Positions 25,600 through 36,238 of a stretch of DNA of 64,000 nt are shown here, piece after piece. Origin of the DNA: Xiphias gladius. Lineage: Eukaryota > Chordata > Actinopteri > Istiophoriformes > Xiphiidae. The stretch's first letter is position 1, and each line of letters opens with the position of its first letter. The DNA lies in the NCBI RefSeq assembly GCF_016859285.1, contig NC_053403.1:124001-188000 (forward strand), read 5' to 3'. The translations under genes and the position numbers were made by a program. The notes beneath the pieces were generated by a model. It was not told the origin of the DNA. It saw only the letters and a list, made by a program, of their open reading frames with translations, and searched no databases.

Positions 25600-25754
25600 C
25601 TTATGTGAAGTAAGTGGGGAAACGTATGTGTCAGATCTGCCGTTTTCTGTCCGCGGCTCCGGTTCACTACAACTCCCAGCAGACACCGCGCGGCCGGGTT
25701 CGTGCAGCCGTCACCAAAGAAGAAAGAGAAGAGGCGGGGCCGCTGCAGTTGAAG
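25600..25754 (+). promoter_or_regulatory. vipas39: vipas39 promoter and 5' non-coding exon
   Basis: A GC-rich patch (ACTACAACTCCCAGCAG, CGCGCGGCCGG, GAGGCGGGGCCG) ends in a donor at 25754/25755 (TTGAAG then GTAAAAAC). ACTACAACTCCCAG resembles the SBF/ZNF143 core promoter element and GGGGCGG-like boxes are present. The next exon starts exactly at the ATG (26130). Confidence 0.6.
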
Positions 25755-26129
25755 GTAAAAACAGCTGATCGATTCTCATCGATTATCAGTTTTACACTCG
25801 GAGATGTTTGATCTGTGTCAGTTCAGTTTATAGGTTAAATATCTGCGTGCAGTCGTCACTGTTCACGCCGTTTGTCAGAGTGAAACAAAGCGTTAAATCC
25901 GGACGTTTCTGGTAGCCTGCTAGCCTGCTAACTAGCTTCCTGCTGCTGTCAGAAATACATAAAATACACACTGGATACACACCTGACATCAGACAGAGGG
26001 TTAGCTTGAATAATCCTGTGTGTTAGCAGAAGAAGCTAACATAGAAACTAACAGCTGCTACAGTCTGAACTGACACTGAACTGGTTTGTTGTGTGAAGAC
26101 AGTATAAATAAAGTTTGTTGTGTGTGCAG

Positions 26130-29100
26130 ATGATGAAGGGTAAACCCGATGAGGAGGACTACTGGCACAGCTCCAAGTTTAAAGCGTTCACCTTCGATGA
26201 TGAAGACGACGAGTTCAGCAGGGTAAGACCTGGATCCAGACTGACCTGCGTCTGAAGCTGTTCTCAGCTTTCACTCGCTGCACTGGTCTTTATCCGGGCT
26301 TTTATAGAACCTGACCTGAGATCAGATCAGGCTTTACTTACGCTGATTGGTCCTGCTCCTGTCTCTGATGTACAACCCCGATTACAAATCATGTCAGGTC
26401 TACCTTTAGTGGTCAACCTGTACCTGTACACCTGTACAGTCCAGTACAGTTCACCTGTGTGAGAAGGTGTAACATGCAGGGAGGGAGTCAGCGCCAGGAC
26501 AGAAGCTTATCCCGAGCCCTCTGGTACTGGAGCTCCTTCTGGAGGGGAGGAAGGGGGTGTCTGGGGTGAGGGTCTTCCTTGATGATGCCTCTCACCCTCC
26601 AAAAGGAGCTTGGTAGTTTTCTCCACCCGCTGGGGGCCCCCGAGTCAGTTACCATACTGCACTGAGCTCACCAGGATTTCGAAGGACAGACGATCCTCAG
26701 AGATCACTGGCCGCATTTCAGCCCTGCTGATATAGATCGGAATTGTTCACCAATCTTTTTCCACCTGAAGTCCACAATAAGGTGGGGTTTTCGGGTGTTG
26801 AGGGCCTGGTTGTTATGTTCACACCGCGTCGCCAGGTGCTGAACCTCGTTCCTGTGGGCCAATTCATTGATACTGACCAGGTCTACGCATGGTGGTTTTG
26901 GAGCCATGTACAGGTCAGAGTACAGCAGAGGACTCAGCACGGTCCTGTTCAGAGTGAGGCTGGAGGAGGTCCAGTTGTCTGTCCTAACGGTACCGCTCTG
27001 TTTTTCAGCAAGTTCAGGGTGCAGTTGGAGAGGGAGGTGCTGATACCAGGGTTTTTGAGTTTTGAGACCAGCTTTGGTGGAGAGACCTTGTTAAATGCTG
27101 AACTGAAGCATGTATTAAGACTGTCCAGGTGGGTCCTTGCTAGGGTTAGGGTTGGGGCTAGGGTGCTGTGCAGATGGCTTCTTCTGTTGACCTGTGAGGC
27201 TGGTGGGCACAATGATGGGGGTCCAGAGTAGATGGCAGACAAAATTTCAATTTGGGGGTGAGGCAACGAGCTGGAAGTCGTTTGAAGCTGCTGCAGATGA
27301 GGGCTTTGGCACCGGCATAATGGTTGCGGTCTTGAGACTGGTGCAGAATTCTTGGGCTAGGCACAGGTTGAAAGTGTCTGTGAAGCACAGCTGGTCTGCA
27401 CAAGCCCTGAGCACTCGGCCAGGACATCCACCCTGCTCAGGGTGGAGCGCAGTGTGAGTGGCTGTCCATCAGCTTTGAAAATGGAGTCACTGTTGACCTG
27501 ATCGGAGTGAGCAAAAACCCTGATGAGTCCATCAGGAATTTGTTTGTAGTCAGAGCTGACAGGTAAGGTCAGAGTTGTTGAAATGTTCCTCTGTCTGCAG
27601 TATTTCACCCTCTCAGTCTGGCCCTGGCTGAGCTGTAGGCCTCCCTGTCACCAGACCTCAAGCTGCATCCCGACCCCTCAGTAGGAGGTGTACCTCTTTG
27701 TTCATCCAGGGCTTCTAGTTGTGAAAGGTTTTATTTGTTCGGTGGCAGGAGTGTTGTCCACGCATATGTTGATGTGGTCCAGGAAAGAGTTTGGATATGA
27801 ATTAATTCCCGGGTAGCAGTACCAGGTCTGGTCTGTGAGAAGGAACTGGTCCTGGAGTGTGGAGTCTGCACCTTCTAGCCATACTTTCACTCTCTTCACT
27901 ACAGGTTTCACATGTTTAATGACAGGTTTATTTGGGTATTAAGAACAAGGATAGGTGGTCACGCTGTCCCAGGTGGGGGAGGGGAATGGCTTTGGAGGAC
28001 TCAGCAATGTTGGTGTAGCCATGGTCAGGATTTTTATGTCCCCTCACGGGACAGGAGTACCTTAGTAATAAAGTACTCCATCTCCGTAGAGCAATAAGCG
28101 TCAGCAACGGTAGAGTCCACACACCATGCTTAATTTACATGAATGCACAGTCCTGCACAGTACTTGTACCTGAGACCATTGCTGTCCAATCAGTCCTGGA
28201 CGTACTCTGCCACATTACCTCCTTAATGATGTAAGGGATGTTGTTGTTGAGCCATGTCTCTGTGACAAACATGATCCTTGCTGTCCATGATCCTTGCTGT
28301 CCATGAGTGAGGGTCCACGTCCGAGGTTCCTCCAGCCTGTCCGGTGTGGAACATACAATGGGCAAGGACGATGCCAGGTAACACTGGCCGGTTTTGATTT
28401 AGTTTTTGCTCAGCCCACAGTCTTCTATGCGTTCTCCGTCTTTTTTTCTCAATGCCGGCGCCGGCCACTTCCGGTTGTGATGAGTGGCGCACTTGGTGGC
28501 AGTGTCCTGACTATCTCCGGTGGTATCTCGTCAGAGACAAATGGTTAGTTCACAACCATGCCTGTGCCTCGAAATCTTAAATCCAGGAGAGTCCCTCGGC
28601 TGGATGTCTGCATCTGTGTCCTGTAATCTAAGATTATGACTGGAAGATGAACTCTGTGAAGTAAGTTTAGAGAGATATGAGAGAAGATTGTCTAGAATGA
28701 CTTTATAAATAAAGATATACCAATGATTTAAAGATGCGGAGAGAAAGATGGCCAGTCAACTCTGGGGAACAGAGCACAATGATGAGTTCATGGTTTTAAG
28801 TTAAATCTTAATGCAGCATGATAAACAGTGTCCAACATATGACTTTGTGCAGGTGCGTTCATTTATAACAAGTCACCATAATCAATACATGATAAGAAGG
28901 TGGCAGCAGCCAGCCTTTTCCTGGTTTCCGAAGAAAAAGAGGACTTGTGTCTGAAATAAAAACCTCACTTCAACCTTAGTTTCTTTCAACATATTGATTA
29001 AAGAAAAAGACATTAATCAAGCCAAACACCAAGATATTTATAACAGGTAACAACATCTGTTTTATCCCGCTGAGTTGTCACATCAACAGTATCTTTCAAA

Positions 29101-31385
29101 TATTTTCGAATATGACATTAACTTGGTTTTATCTGAATTAAACACAAGCTTGAGTTAAAGTAGTTGAAACTAATACTATCAGTGCTATCAGCAGCAATAC
29201 TTAAAACATTAACCCTCCCACACTGAATAAACCATCTTAAACAGCAAACCCCCCAAAAAACAACAAGGTCTAAAGGTGATAAAAAGTATTGTATTGTGCA
29301 GATGTGATTATAATCTCCCCACAGTTTCTATGAACTTTATAATGTAGAGTTTTTGTTTTTGTTGTCAGCAATGTGTACATTCAGTTCTCTGTTTAGTACT
29401 GTCTGACCAGGTGGGTCAGTAACCTGTGTGAGGTTCAGGTGTTGATGTTTGTTTCTGTCAGTTAAAAGAATCGAAGCAGGCGGTGAACAGCATCCGCCGA
29501 CTGGTGGAGGAAGACGATGATGAAGACGACGTGGAGAGGGTCAGCTGGAGCGGAGAGCCTGTCGGGAGTAAGACATCATTACTGTCATTATGGTTAGCAC
29601 CTGGGCAGAATGCTGAATCACGATTGGCTGCAGGGTGTACGTTATTATCCTGTACGTCCTCAGGTATCTCCTGGTCGGTCAGAGAGACGGCAGCGTCAAA
29701 TCAGAGAACAGACAGAGAGCCCGCCTTCCCCAAAATCAGCACCGACACCCCTACCATCAGCAAGAGTCATTCAGGATACTCCCTGAGCTCTCTGTTCAAA
29801 GGTGAGACAGGTAGACAGGTGAGACACATGATTAAGTCACATGACTGAGACAGAAACATTAATGATCATATATATGACAAACTGAGTTAATGTGTTCACA
29901 CACTGAAGGTTTATTCTGTTTCTCTGCAGGAAAAACTAAAGGAGGAAACTTCCAGTCCTTCACTGACTGTGAGTCTCAGAGACTGACTGAGTGAGTGGAT
30001 GAGTGAGTGAGTGAATGAATGAAAGAATGAAAGAATAAATCAGTGAGTATGTTAAAGCCCGATGCTGATGTGTTTGTGTTTAAGCGCTCAGCGACTCGTC
30101 TGTCAGGCTCTATGCTCCGGAGCTCAGAAAACCCAAATCTGAATACAAGGTAAAAACCAGACTGATAACCTGATTCGCATCTGATAATCTGATTACAGTC
30201 AGATTTTGTTTTTCTGCTGTACTGATGATGATGTCATCATATTGTGATGTCAGGACTATGTCAGTGATTGGTCGCCTGAGGAGACGGTTCACAGAATGAA
30301 GCAAGGAAAGGTAAGAACACTTATTTGTCTGGTTACCTGGCTTTGACAGGTAGACTGGTTTGTTCTGTCTGAGCCACAGACAGGTAGCTGTACTATAACT
30401 GGGAAGTATTTCTCCTGCACTAGTGTTTCAGTTTAGTAATAGTGTATATAAATATAGTATATGTGTTGCAGTGTACAAACACAGTGTAGGGCTGCAGTGT
30501 CTTAATACAGAGTGAAGTCCATGCGCAAATACAATCTAACTTTGCAGTGTATTAATACACTGTAGTGTTGCAGTGTCCAACTGATGGGAGACCCCGGGGG
30601 TAGACCTAGAACATGCTGTAGAGATTATATATCTCATCTGGTCTGGGAAAGCCTTGGGACCCCCCCCAGAAGGAGCTGGACAATGCTGGGCATGGATGGA
30701 TTTACAGTATTGAATGTGGAGAACCTTCGCTCCCTGCAGTAGTGTGTAGTATTACAGTGTAGCATCACTGTGTATATTTGTACTGTGTTTGTGTATTTCA
30801 GGCTGTGTCTCTAGAGAAGTTTCGGTCTCTGCAGGACAAACTGTTGCTGCTCGATTTTGCCGTCAGCGCTCATGATGGAAACGTCATCACTGCTGTAACT
30901 TTGTTTACAAACTGATTCATAACAAGAACATTAATCTACGAACTTTATTAACAGCTTTATCAAGACAACTGACCACACGGTGTGTTTTTCAGGTTTTGAT
31001 TTATTTAAAGAGGAGTCTTAGTAAAGGTGGGTCTGCTGCTCTCTAACAGTCTGCTGGTCCTGATCCTGTATCAGTTCTCTCTGTATTCGAGCTCTGATTG
31101 TGCTGTTGTATTTAGAGGTTTTGTTTCGGGAGCTGGAGTCCAGACAGACGGCTCTGAGACATTTCATCCACTATCTGACTGAAACCAGAGACCAGAGTCT
31201 ACTGCTGGACCTGCTCAGGTGCTCAGATGCTCAAACCTCTTACATTGTTACACCTTTTCCTGGTCTTTGTGGAAACCTGGACTCACTTTAATTCACATTA
31301 ACATGCTCTCATGCAGCACAGTTTCTATATTTGTTATCTTCTCCTGTTCTTCCTCAGAGCTCTGGGCAGGACAGAGGACATGGCC
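26130..31385 (+). CDS. vipas39: vipas39 (SPE-39/VIPAR), N-terminal half; 3' exons missing after gap
   Basis: Ten coding exons: 26130-26222, 29462-29567, 29664-29801, 29930-29968, 30085-30149, 30254-30310, 30802-30894, 30993-31026, 31116-31218, 31358-31385, with consistent phases and GT-AG sites. Diagnostic segments: [95 protein letters not shown] and [19 protein letters not shown]39 pairs with VPS33B (CHEVI complex) in late-endosomal/lysosomal and apical recycling traffic; loss causes ARC syndrome in humans. The N-terminal disordered acidic part and the start of the helical VPS16-C-like region are present. The rest (more than half of the family's roughly 490 residues) is not found between the assembly gap and gpr132. 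Head-to-head with ahsa1, as in human. Confidence 0.94.
26470..28560 (-). mobile_element. Degenerate LINE (jockey-like) in vipas39 intron 1
   Basis: On the minus strand, fragments appear in LINE order: endonuclease [11 protein letters not shown] (about 28250), [10 protein letters not shown] linker (about 27900), reverse transcriptase [20 protein letters not shown] (about 27100), MLSPLLYS (about 26930), and [20 protein letters not shown] (about 26800). Frames are broken repeatedly and the copy is inactive. It lies antisense to vipas39. The segment around 28261-28310 contains a short exact duplication (CATGATCCTTGCTGTC). Confidence 0.75.
28590..29165 (-). mobile_element. Second LINE fragment (C-terminal RT part)
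   Basis: On the minus strand: [15 protein letters not shown] near 29150, [19 protein letters not shown] near 29000, and [17 protein letters not shown] near 28720. These match the post-catalytic part of another teleost LINE reverse transcriptase, distinct from the element at 26470-28560. Several stops are present. Confidence 0.6.
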
Positions 31386-31947
31386 GTACGTAGTACACAC
31401 TGCTAACACATCAGCAGTACGCAGTAGTAGTACACACTCCTAACACATCAGCAGTACGCAGTAGTACACACTGCTAACACATCAGAAGTACGCAGTAGTA
31501 GTAGTAGTACACACTCCTAACACATCAGCAGTACACAGTAGGAGTAGTACACACTCCTAACACACCAGCAGTACTCAGTAGTAGTAGTACACACTCCTAA
31601 CACATCAGCAGTACACAGTAGGAGTAGTACACACTGCTAACACACCAGCAGTACGCAGTAGTAGTACACACTCCTAACACACCAGCAGTACTCAGTAGTA
31701 GTAGTACACACTGCTAACACACCAGCAGTACGCAGTAGTAGTAGTACACACTCCTAACACATCAGCAGTACGCAGTAGTAGTAGTACACACTGCTAACAC
31801 ATCAGCAGTACGCAGTAGTAGTACACACTCCTAACACATCAGCAGTACGCAGTAGTAGTAGTACACACTGCTAACACACCAGCAGTACGCGGTAGTAGTA
31901 GTACACACTTCCAACACACCAGCAGTACGCAGTATGAGTACACACTT
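31386..31947. repeat. Minisatellite at vipas39 splice donor
   Basis: Units of about 34-43 bp contain ACACACTCCTAACACATCAG, then CAGTACGCAG and a variable number of GTA triplets. About 15 units are visible before the N run. The first unit begins at the donor itself (GCC then GTACGTAGTACACACTGC). Confidence 0.95.
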
Positions 31948-32447
31948 NNNNNNNNNNNNNNNNNNNNNNNNNNNNNNNNNNNNNNNNNNNNNNNNNNNNN
32001 NNNNNNNNNNNNNNNNNNNNNNNNNNNNNNNNNNNNNNNNNNNNNNNNNNNNNNNNNNNNNNNNNNNNNNNNNNNNNNNNNNNNNNNNNNNNNNNNNNNN
32101 NNNNNNNNNNNNNNNNNNNNNNNNNNNNNNNNNNNNNNNNNNNNNNNNNNNNNNNNNNNNNNNNNNNNNNNNNNNNNNNNNNNNNNNNNNNNNNNNNNNN
32201 NNNNNNNNNNNNNNNNNNNNNNNNNNNNNNNNNNNNNNNNNNNNNNNNNNNNNNNNNNNNNNNNNNNNNNNNNNNNNNNNNNNNNNNNNNNNNNNNNNNN
32301 NNNNNNNNNNNNNNNNNNNNNNNNNNNNNNNNNNNNNNNNNNNNNNNNNNNNNNNNNNNNNNNNNNNNNNNNNNNNNNNNNNNNNNNNNNNNNNNNNNNN
32401 NNNNNNNNNNNNNNNNNNNNNNNNNNNNNNNNNNNNNNNNNNNNNNN
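31948..32447. other. Assembly gap (500 N)
   Basis: Exactly 500 N, a conventional placeholder length, reached inside the minisatellite. Sequence on the right side is not repeat and not recognisably vipas39. Confidence 0.99.
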
Positions 32448-35104
32448 CAATGAGTCAATTAAAAACAAGTTAAAAACCGTCACAGCTAAAATCAATGAGG
32501 GTTTTGACTACAATTCTGGACTGACCCATTGGAACCAGCGTATCAAGTTTCAAGGTACAAAAGCGGTCTTTCCCAGATCAGTGTTGATTCTCTGGACCTG
32601 CAGCACCAGCCGGCCTGTGTTCCAGCTCTCCAGCCAATAAGTGATGTCAAATTTGAGGGCGATATTTGGAGAAGCCCTTTATAGATACATAAAAACAAAG
32701 GCTGGTCTCTCTCTCTCGCTCTAATGGAAGGGGGGGCCAACCCACTTTGTGATACAGAAAACAGGGATGAGTTGTAGGGGCGTCGCCGCCTGTCTGTAAA
32801 TCACATCACCAAAATCGAAACACAGACAAAGACTGTTTTCAAAATCCTCCGCCTACGAAACGCAGCCAAAAACAAGTGTTGGTTCTGTAGAAAAACCTGA
32901 TCCTTGTTCTTAATTCTTCAGTTATTAGTGCATCAATATGTGGTTTAAAGCTGAATTTATCATCGGTCCAGATCACTGTACCATTTGAAGTGCAGATTTA
33001 GAGAGCACTAATAATCAATAATTAAAGCTCTGCCCCGCCCACCTCCAACATCCGGAGCACGGGATTGGACGCTGCTGTCAGTCTCAGTTTGGTTGACAGG
33101 TGACTGTCAGGTAAACCGACGACATCCGATCGATTGGATTGTAACGTGTTAATATTACATTATTGATCTGAAGGGAAACTGATGTCAGAGTGAGGTCGCA
33201 GTGACAACTGGCCAATCAGAGCACAGCTGCTCTAATTCCAATGGAGCTTCTGTTTCCAGCAGAAACGGTCGTGTGCGTTCAGTTGGTCATGAAACATTCA
33301 TGTGCAAGGCTCAGCGGGAGAAACGCAGAAGCCCAGTGTGAGAAGGTGTGAGAATTTATTTTGAAAAAACAGAGAATTTAGATGTTCCACAGACAGTTTG
33401 AAACTCCGGAAGTAAGAGTATTAATACCACAGGGTACAAACACCTGCATTCAGAATCTCCCACAGAAGTAGAAAAGCATCAAAAGTACCGATTACAGGGT
33501 AATGTATGTTGAGTTACTGTGTTGTGATTATTGATACGTTCCTGTGTTCGTCGCTTTAATGTTGCAGCTGGTGGAGGTTCCTAAAATGCTGAGTAACTTA
33601 ATTTGTAATAGTCAGTGTAGTTGATTATATTTTGTATGAATATAATCAACAATAATCTGAACAGTAACTAGTAACTAAAGGTGTAGGAAAAATGTAGTGG
33701 AGTGAATGTAGGGGGGTAAAAACCTGCTGAAAAACTCACTAGATGACGTCACGTGTTAATTTGAACACGCGTAAGAGTGGATAATGATCTTTGACTCGGC
33801 GAAACATCACGTGACAAAACGTGAGAGCAGCTTGAGAACATGACTGCAGTACACAAGCTACAACTACAGATAAAAACCTAAAACAAAGTATAACATTAAA
33901 ATGGAAAATAAAGACTAGCATGGCAGTATCATTATCATTAAAGCTGTCAGTGTGGCTCTGCTGTGGCAGGTCAGTCAGCTCCGCTTCATCATCACCGAAA
34001 GGGAATAAAAGCAAAGGTTCAAAGTTTGTGTATGTGAACTACTTTGAAATAATTCATATGGAATCAAGTACGCACAGGTGTAGAAACAAACTGACTCGTT
34101 TATGGCTGAAAATGTCACGCTGACTCAGAGGGACCGAGAAGAACAAGAATGTGGTTGAATGAAGGTCAAACATGAGCTGGTGGTGAATTTCTAATGTCAT
34201 TTATGTATTAAAACCACGTTTCACCCGAATATCAACACTGCAGCATCAACAAAGAGTGAGGCTCAGTTCATTGTTGAATGATCCAATGATTTGTATGAAT
34301 CTGGGAAATCTCCCCACAGATCTGAAAGTATCAGAATAGCTAAACCTGTCCAGTGGACAGTTTGAGTTTGACACATTTCTGGGAGTTTTTCGTGTGTCAA
34401 ACTGTGACTGTTTCAGTGAAAACTGAAGCCTACATTTTAATAAACCCGTTACTGTGGTTGGGTTTTCCTGTTGACTTTCAGACAGGAAACAATGACAAAA
34501 TGTTTCTGTGAGGTAAAAGCGATGTTACGTTCGAATTTTGAGCAGCACCGTAACTGGTCGTGTCTGGTTTCTGCTGCTTCATACGACGCTCTCATTTTCT
34601 TGGCCGTCTATTGATCAGACTTCTGATCATCAACACTGCTCGTGTGTCAGCTGACGAGTCGACCCGCTGCTGTTTGTTCAGCAGTTTAAACTTATCTGCT
34701 GGAAAACATCAAACCTAATCACATATTCTTATATTTGTCGTTTCAAACTCACCTCACGGTCCATTCAGTGGCTGTTCTTGAGCTTTCGATCATATCCCAT
34801 GATCTTCATCAGCAGATGAAACCGGACTATTAAACCGACACGGACGAGAAGTCCTTCAAGAGTTCTGGGAAAACAGAAAAACGAACGTCTGCTCCTGCAT
34901 CTATTTTGAGGCCCCAGGAAAATTCTATCATTAAAACTTTGTTATTCCTTTCAAAACGTAAAAAATGTACCGACAAAGACGCACAGATGATAATGCAGAG
35001 ACACTCAGACTCAGACAGTAGGACTTTATGTCCAGTTTTATTCGCTTCTGTTGTCAGTTTTTTACGGCCGTTTCCTGTGACCTTTGTTTCTCTGTCTCCC
35101 TGCA
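32448..35104. other. Region between gap and gpr132
   Basis: No vipas39 coding segment is recognised here. 33030-33260 has a GC-box-like CCCCGCCCACC, a CCAATCAG box and several CpGs, and could hold a promoter or 5' exon for gpr132; this is only a guess. A usable acceptor (CTGTCTCCCTGCAG) lies at 35105. Confidence 0.35.
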
Positions 35105-35155
35105 GACAAACTGAGCTCGATTCCGATTGGTTGTCTCCGTCTCCCTGCAGACATC

Positions 35156-36238
35156 ATGCACGAGCTGCCGGTGACTGAGACAGTTGCTCTGACGAACGGG
35201 AGTTCGGTGGTGTGCGAGCCTCCGTATGAAGACGGCCGCCTGCCGCTGGTGCTGCTGTACAGCGTCGTGCTGGTTGTCGGACTGCCCGCTAACCTGCTGA
35301 CCGTCTACCTCACCTGGCTGCAGGCACGCAGGAAGAACGTTCTGGGCGTTTACCTGTGGAGCCTGTCGCTGTGTGACCTCACCTACCTGTTCACGCTGCC
35401 TCTGTGGGCGCTGTACGTCAGCCGAGGTCACCTGTGGCCGTGGAGTTCAGCCGTCTGTAAGCTAACGGGCTACATCTTCTTCAACAACATGTACATCAGC
35501 ATCTTCCTGCTCTGCTGCATCTCCTGTGACCGCTACGTGGCTGTGGTCTACAGCATTGAGTCCCGCGGTCTGCGGCGGCAGCGCCTCGCGGTCCTCATTA
35601 CCCTCGCCATTGTCCTGCTGGTTGCCGTCGGTCACATCCCCGTCTTCACCATGAGGGAGGGGGACGCCGCTGAGGGCAACGGACGCTGCTTCGAGCCAAG
35701 TCAGAGCAACGCCACGGTGATGGGCTTCAACTACGGCCGCTTCGCGGTCGGCTTCCTGATCCCACTGCTGCTGCTGGTGGTGACGAACCGTGGCATCCTG
35801 GTCAATGTGCAGCGCAGCACGGGGCTGCGGCGGGAGCAGAAGGATCGCGTCCGCTGGCTGGCGGTGGCGGTGGTGGTCCTGTTCCTGGTCTGCTTTGCCC
35901 CATACCACCTGCTCCTGCTGGTTAGGGCCGTCATGTTCCACTTCCCCCCGCTGGAGGACAGCACCTGTCTCTTCGAGAAGACCATGTACACCCCCTACAC
36001 CATCTCCCTCGGCCTGTCGACCGTCAACAGCGCCGTCAACCCCATCCTCTACGTCCTGTCCAGTGACAACATCCGCAAAGAGCTGAGCCGAGGCCTTGTG
36101 CAGGTCTGCGATCGAACACACCTGAGACCACGATCTGACAGCAGCCAGAACAAGATCCAGCCCATCAAAAACTCCACAGAGCTGAACGCGGTGAACGTGA
36201 CCGAGAAACCACAAGGAGGAAAACCACCGGGTACCTGA
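35156..36238 (+). CDS. gpr132: gpr132 (G2A), class A GPCR
   Basis: One uninterrupted coding exon of 360 residues. The start at 35156 follows an acceptor ending at 35150 (CTCCGTCTCCCTGCAG); the in-frame upstream ATG at 35084 lies before it and is probably intronic. Features: N-glycosylation site NGS at residue 14; TM1 with GLPANLL; TM2 LSLCDLTYLF; conserved C101 at the top of TM3; C-D-R-Y at 124-127 followed by VAVVYSIESRG; TM6 VCFAPYHLLLLV; TM7 NPILYVL; a Ser/Thr/Lys-rich tail. The segments YIFFNNMYISIFLLCCISCD and VAVVYSIESRG fit GPR132 better than GPR4/65/68. GPR132 belongs to the proton-sensing/oxidised-fatty-acid receptor group of immune cells. The exon is GC-rich relative to its AT-rich surroundings. 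Confidence 0.9.
   Translation: MHELPVTETVALTNGSSVVCEPPYEDGRLPLVLLYSVVLVVGLPANLLTVYLTWLQARRKNVLGVYLWSLSLCDLTYLFTLPLWALYVSRGHLWPWSSAVCKLTGYIFFNNMYISIFLLCCISCDRYVAVVYSIESRGLRRQRLAVLITLAIVLLVAVGHIPVFTMREGDAAEGNGRCFEPSQSNATVMGFNYGRFAVGFLIPLLLLVVTNRGILVNVQRSTGLRREQKDRVRWLAVAVVVLFLVCFAPYHLLLLVRAVMFHFPPLEDSTCLFEKTMYTPYTISLGLSTVNSAVNPILYVLSSDNIRKELSRGLVQVCDRTHLRPRSDSSQNKIQPIKNSTELNAVNVTEKPQGGKPPGT

Noticed and set aside
29483-29848. 121-codon ORF
   Set aside because: It is two vipas39 exons read through the intron between them; the spliced model explains it better.
31839-32495. Long ORFs on both strands across 31839-32495
   Set aside because: They consist mainly of N from the assembly gap.
35462-36214. 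250-codon antisense ORF opposite gpr132
   Set aside because: It lies wholly opposite a GC-rich, clearly coding GPCR exon; the composition (Gln/His/Val-rich) is typical of an antisense shadow.
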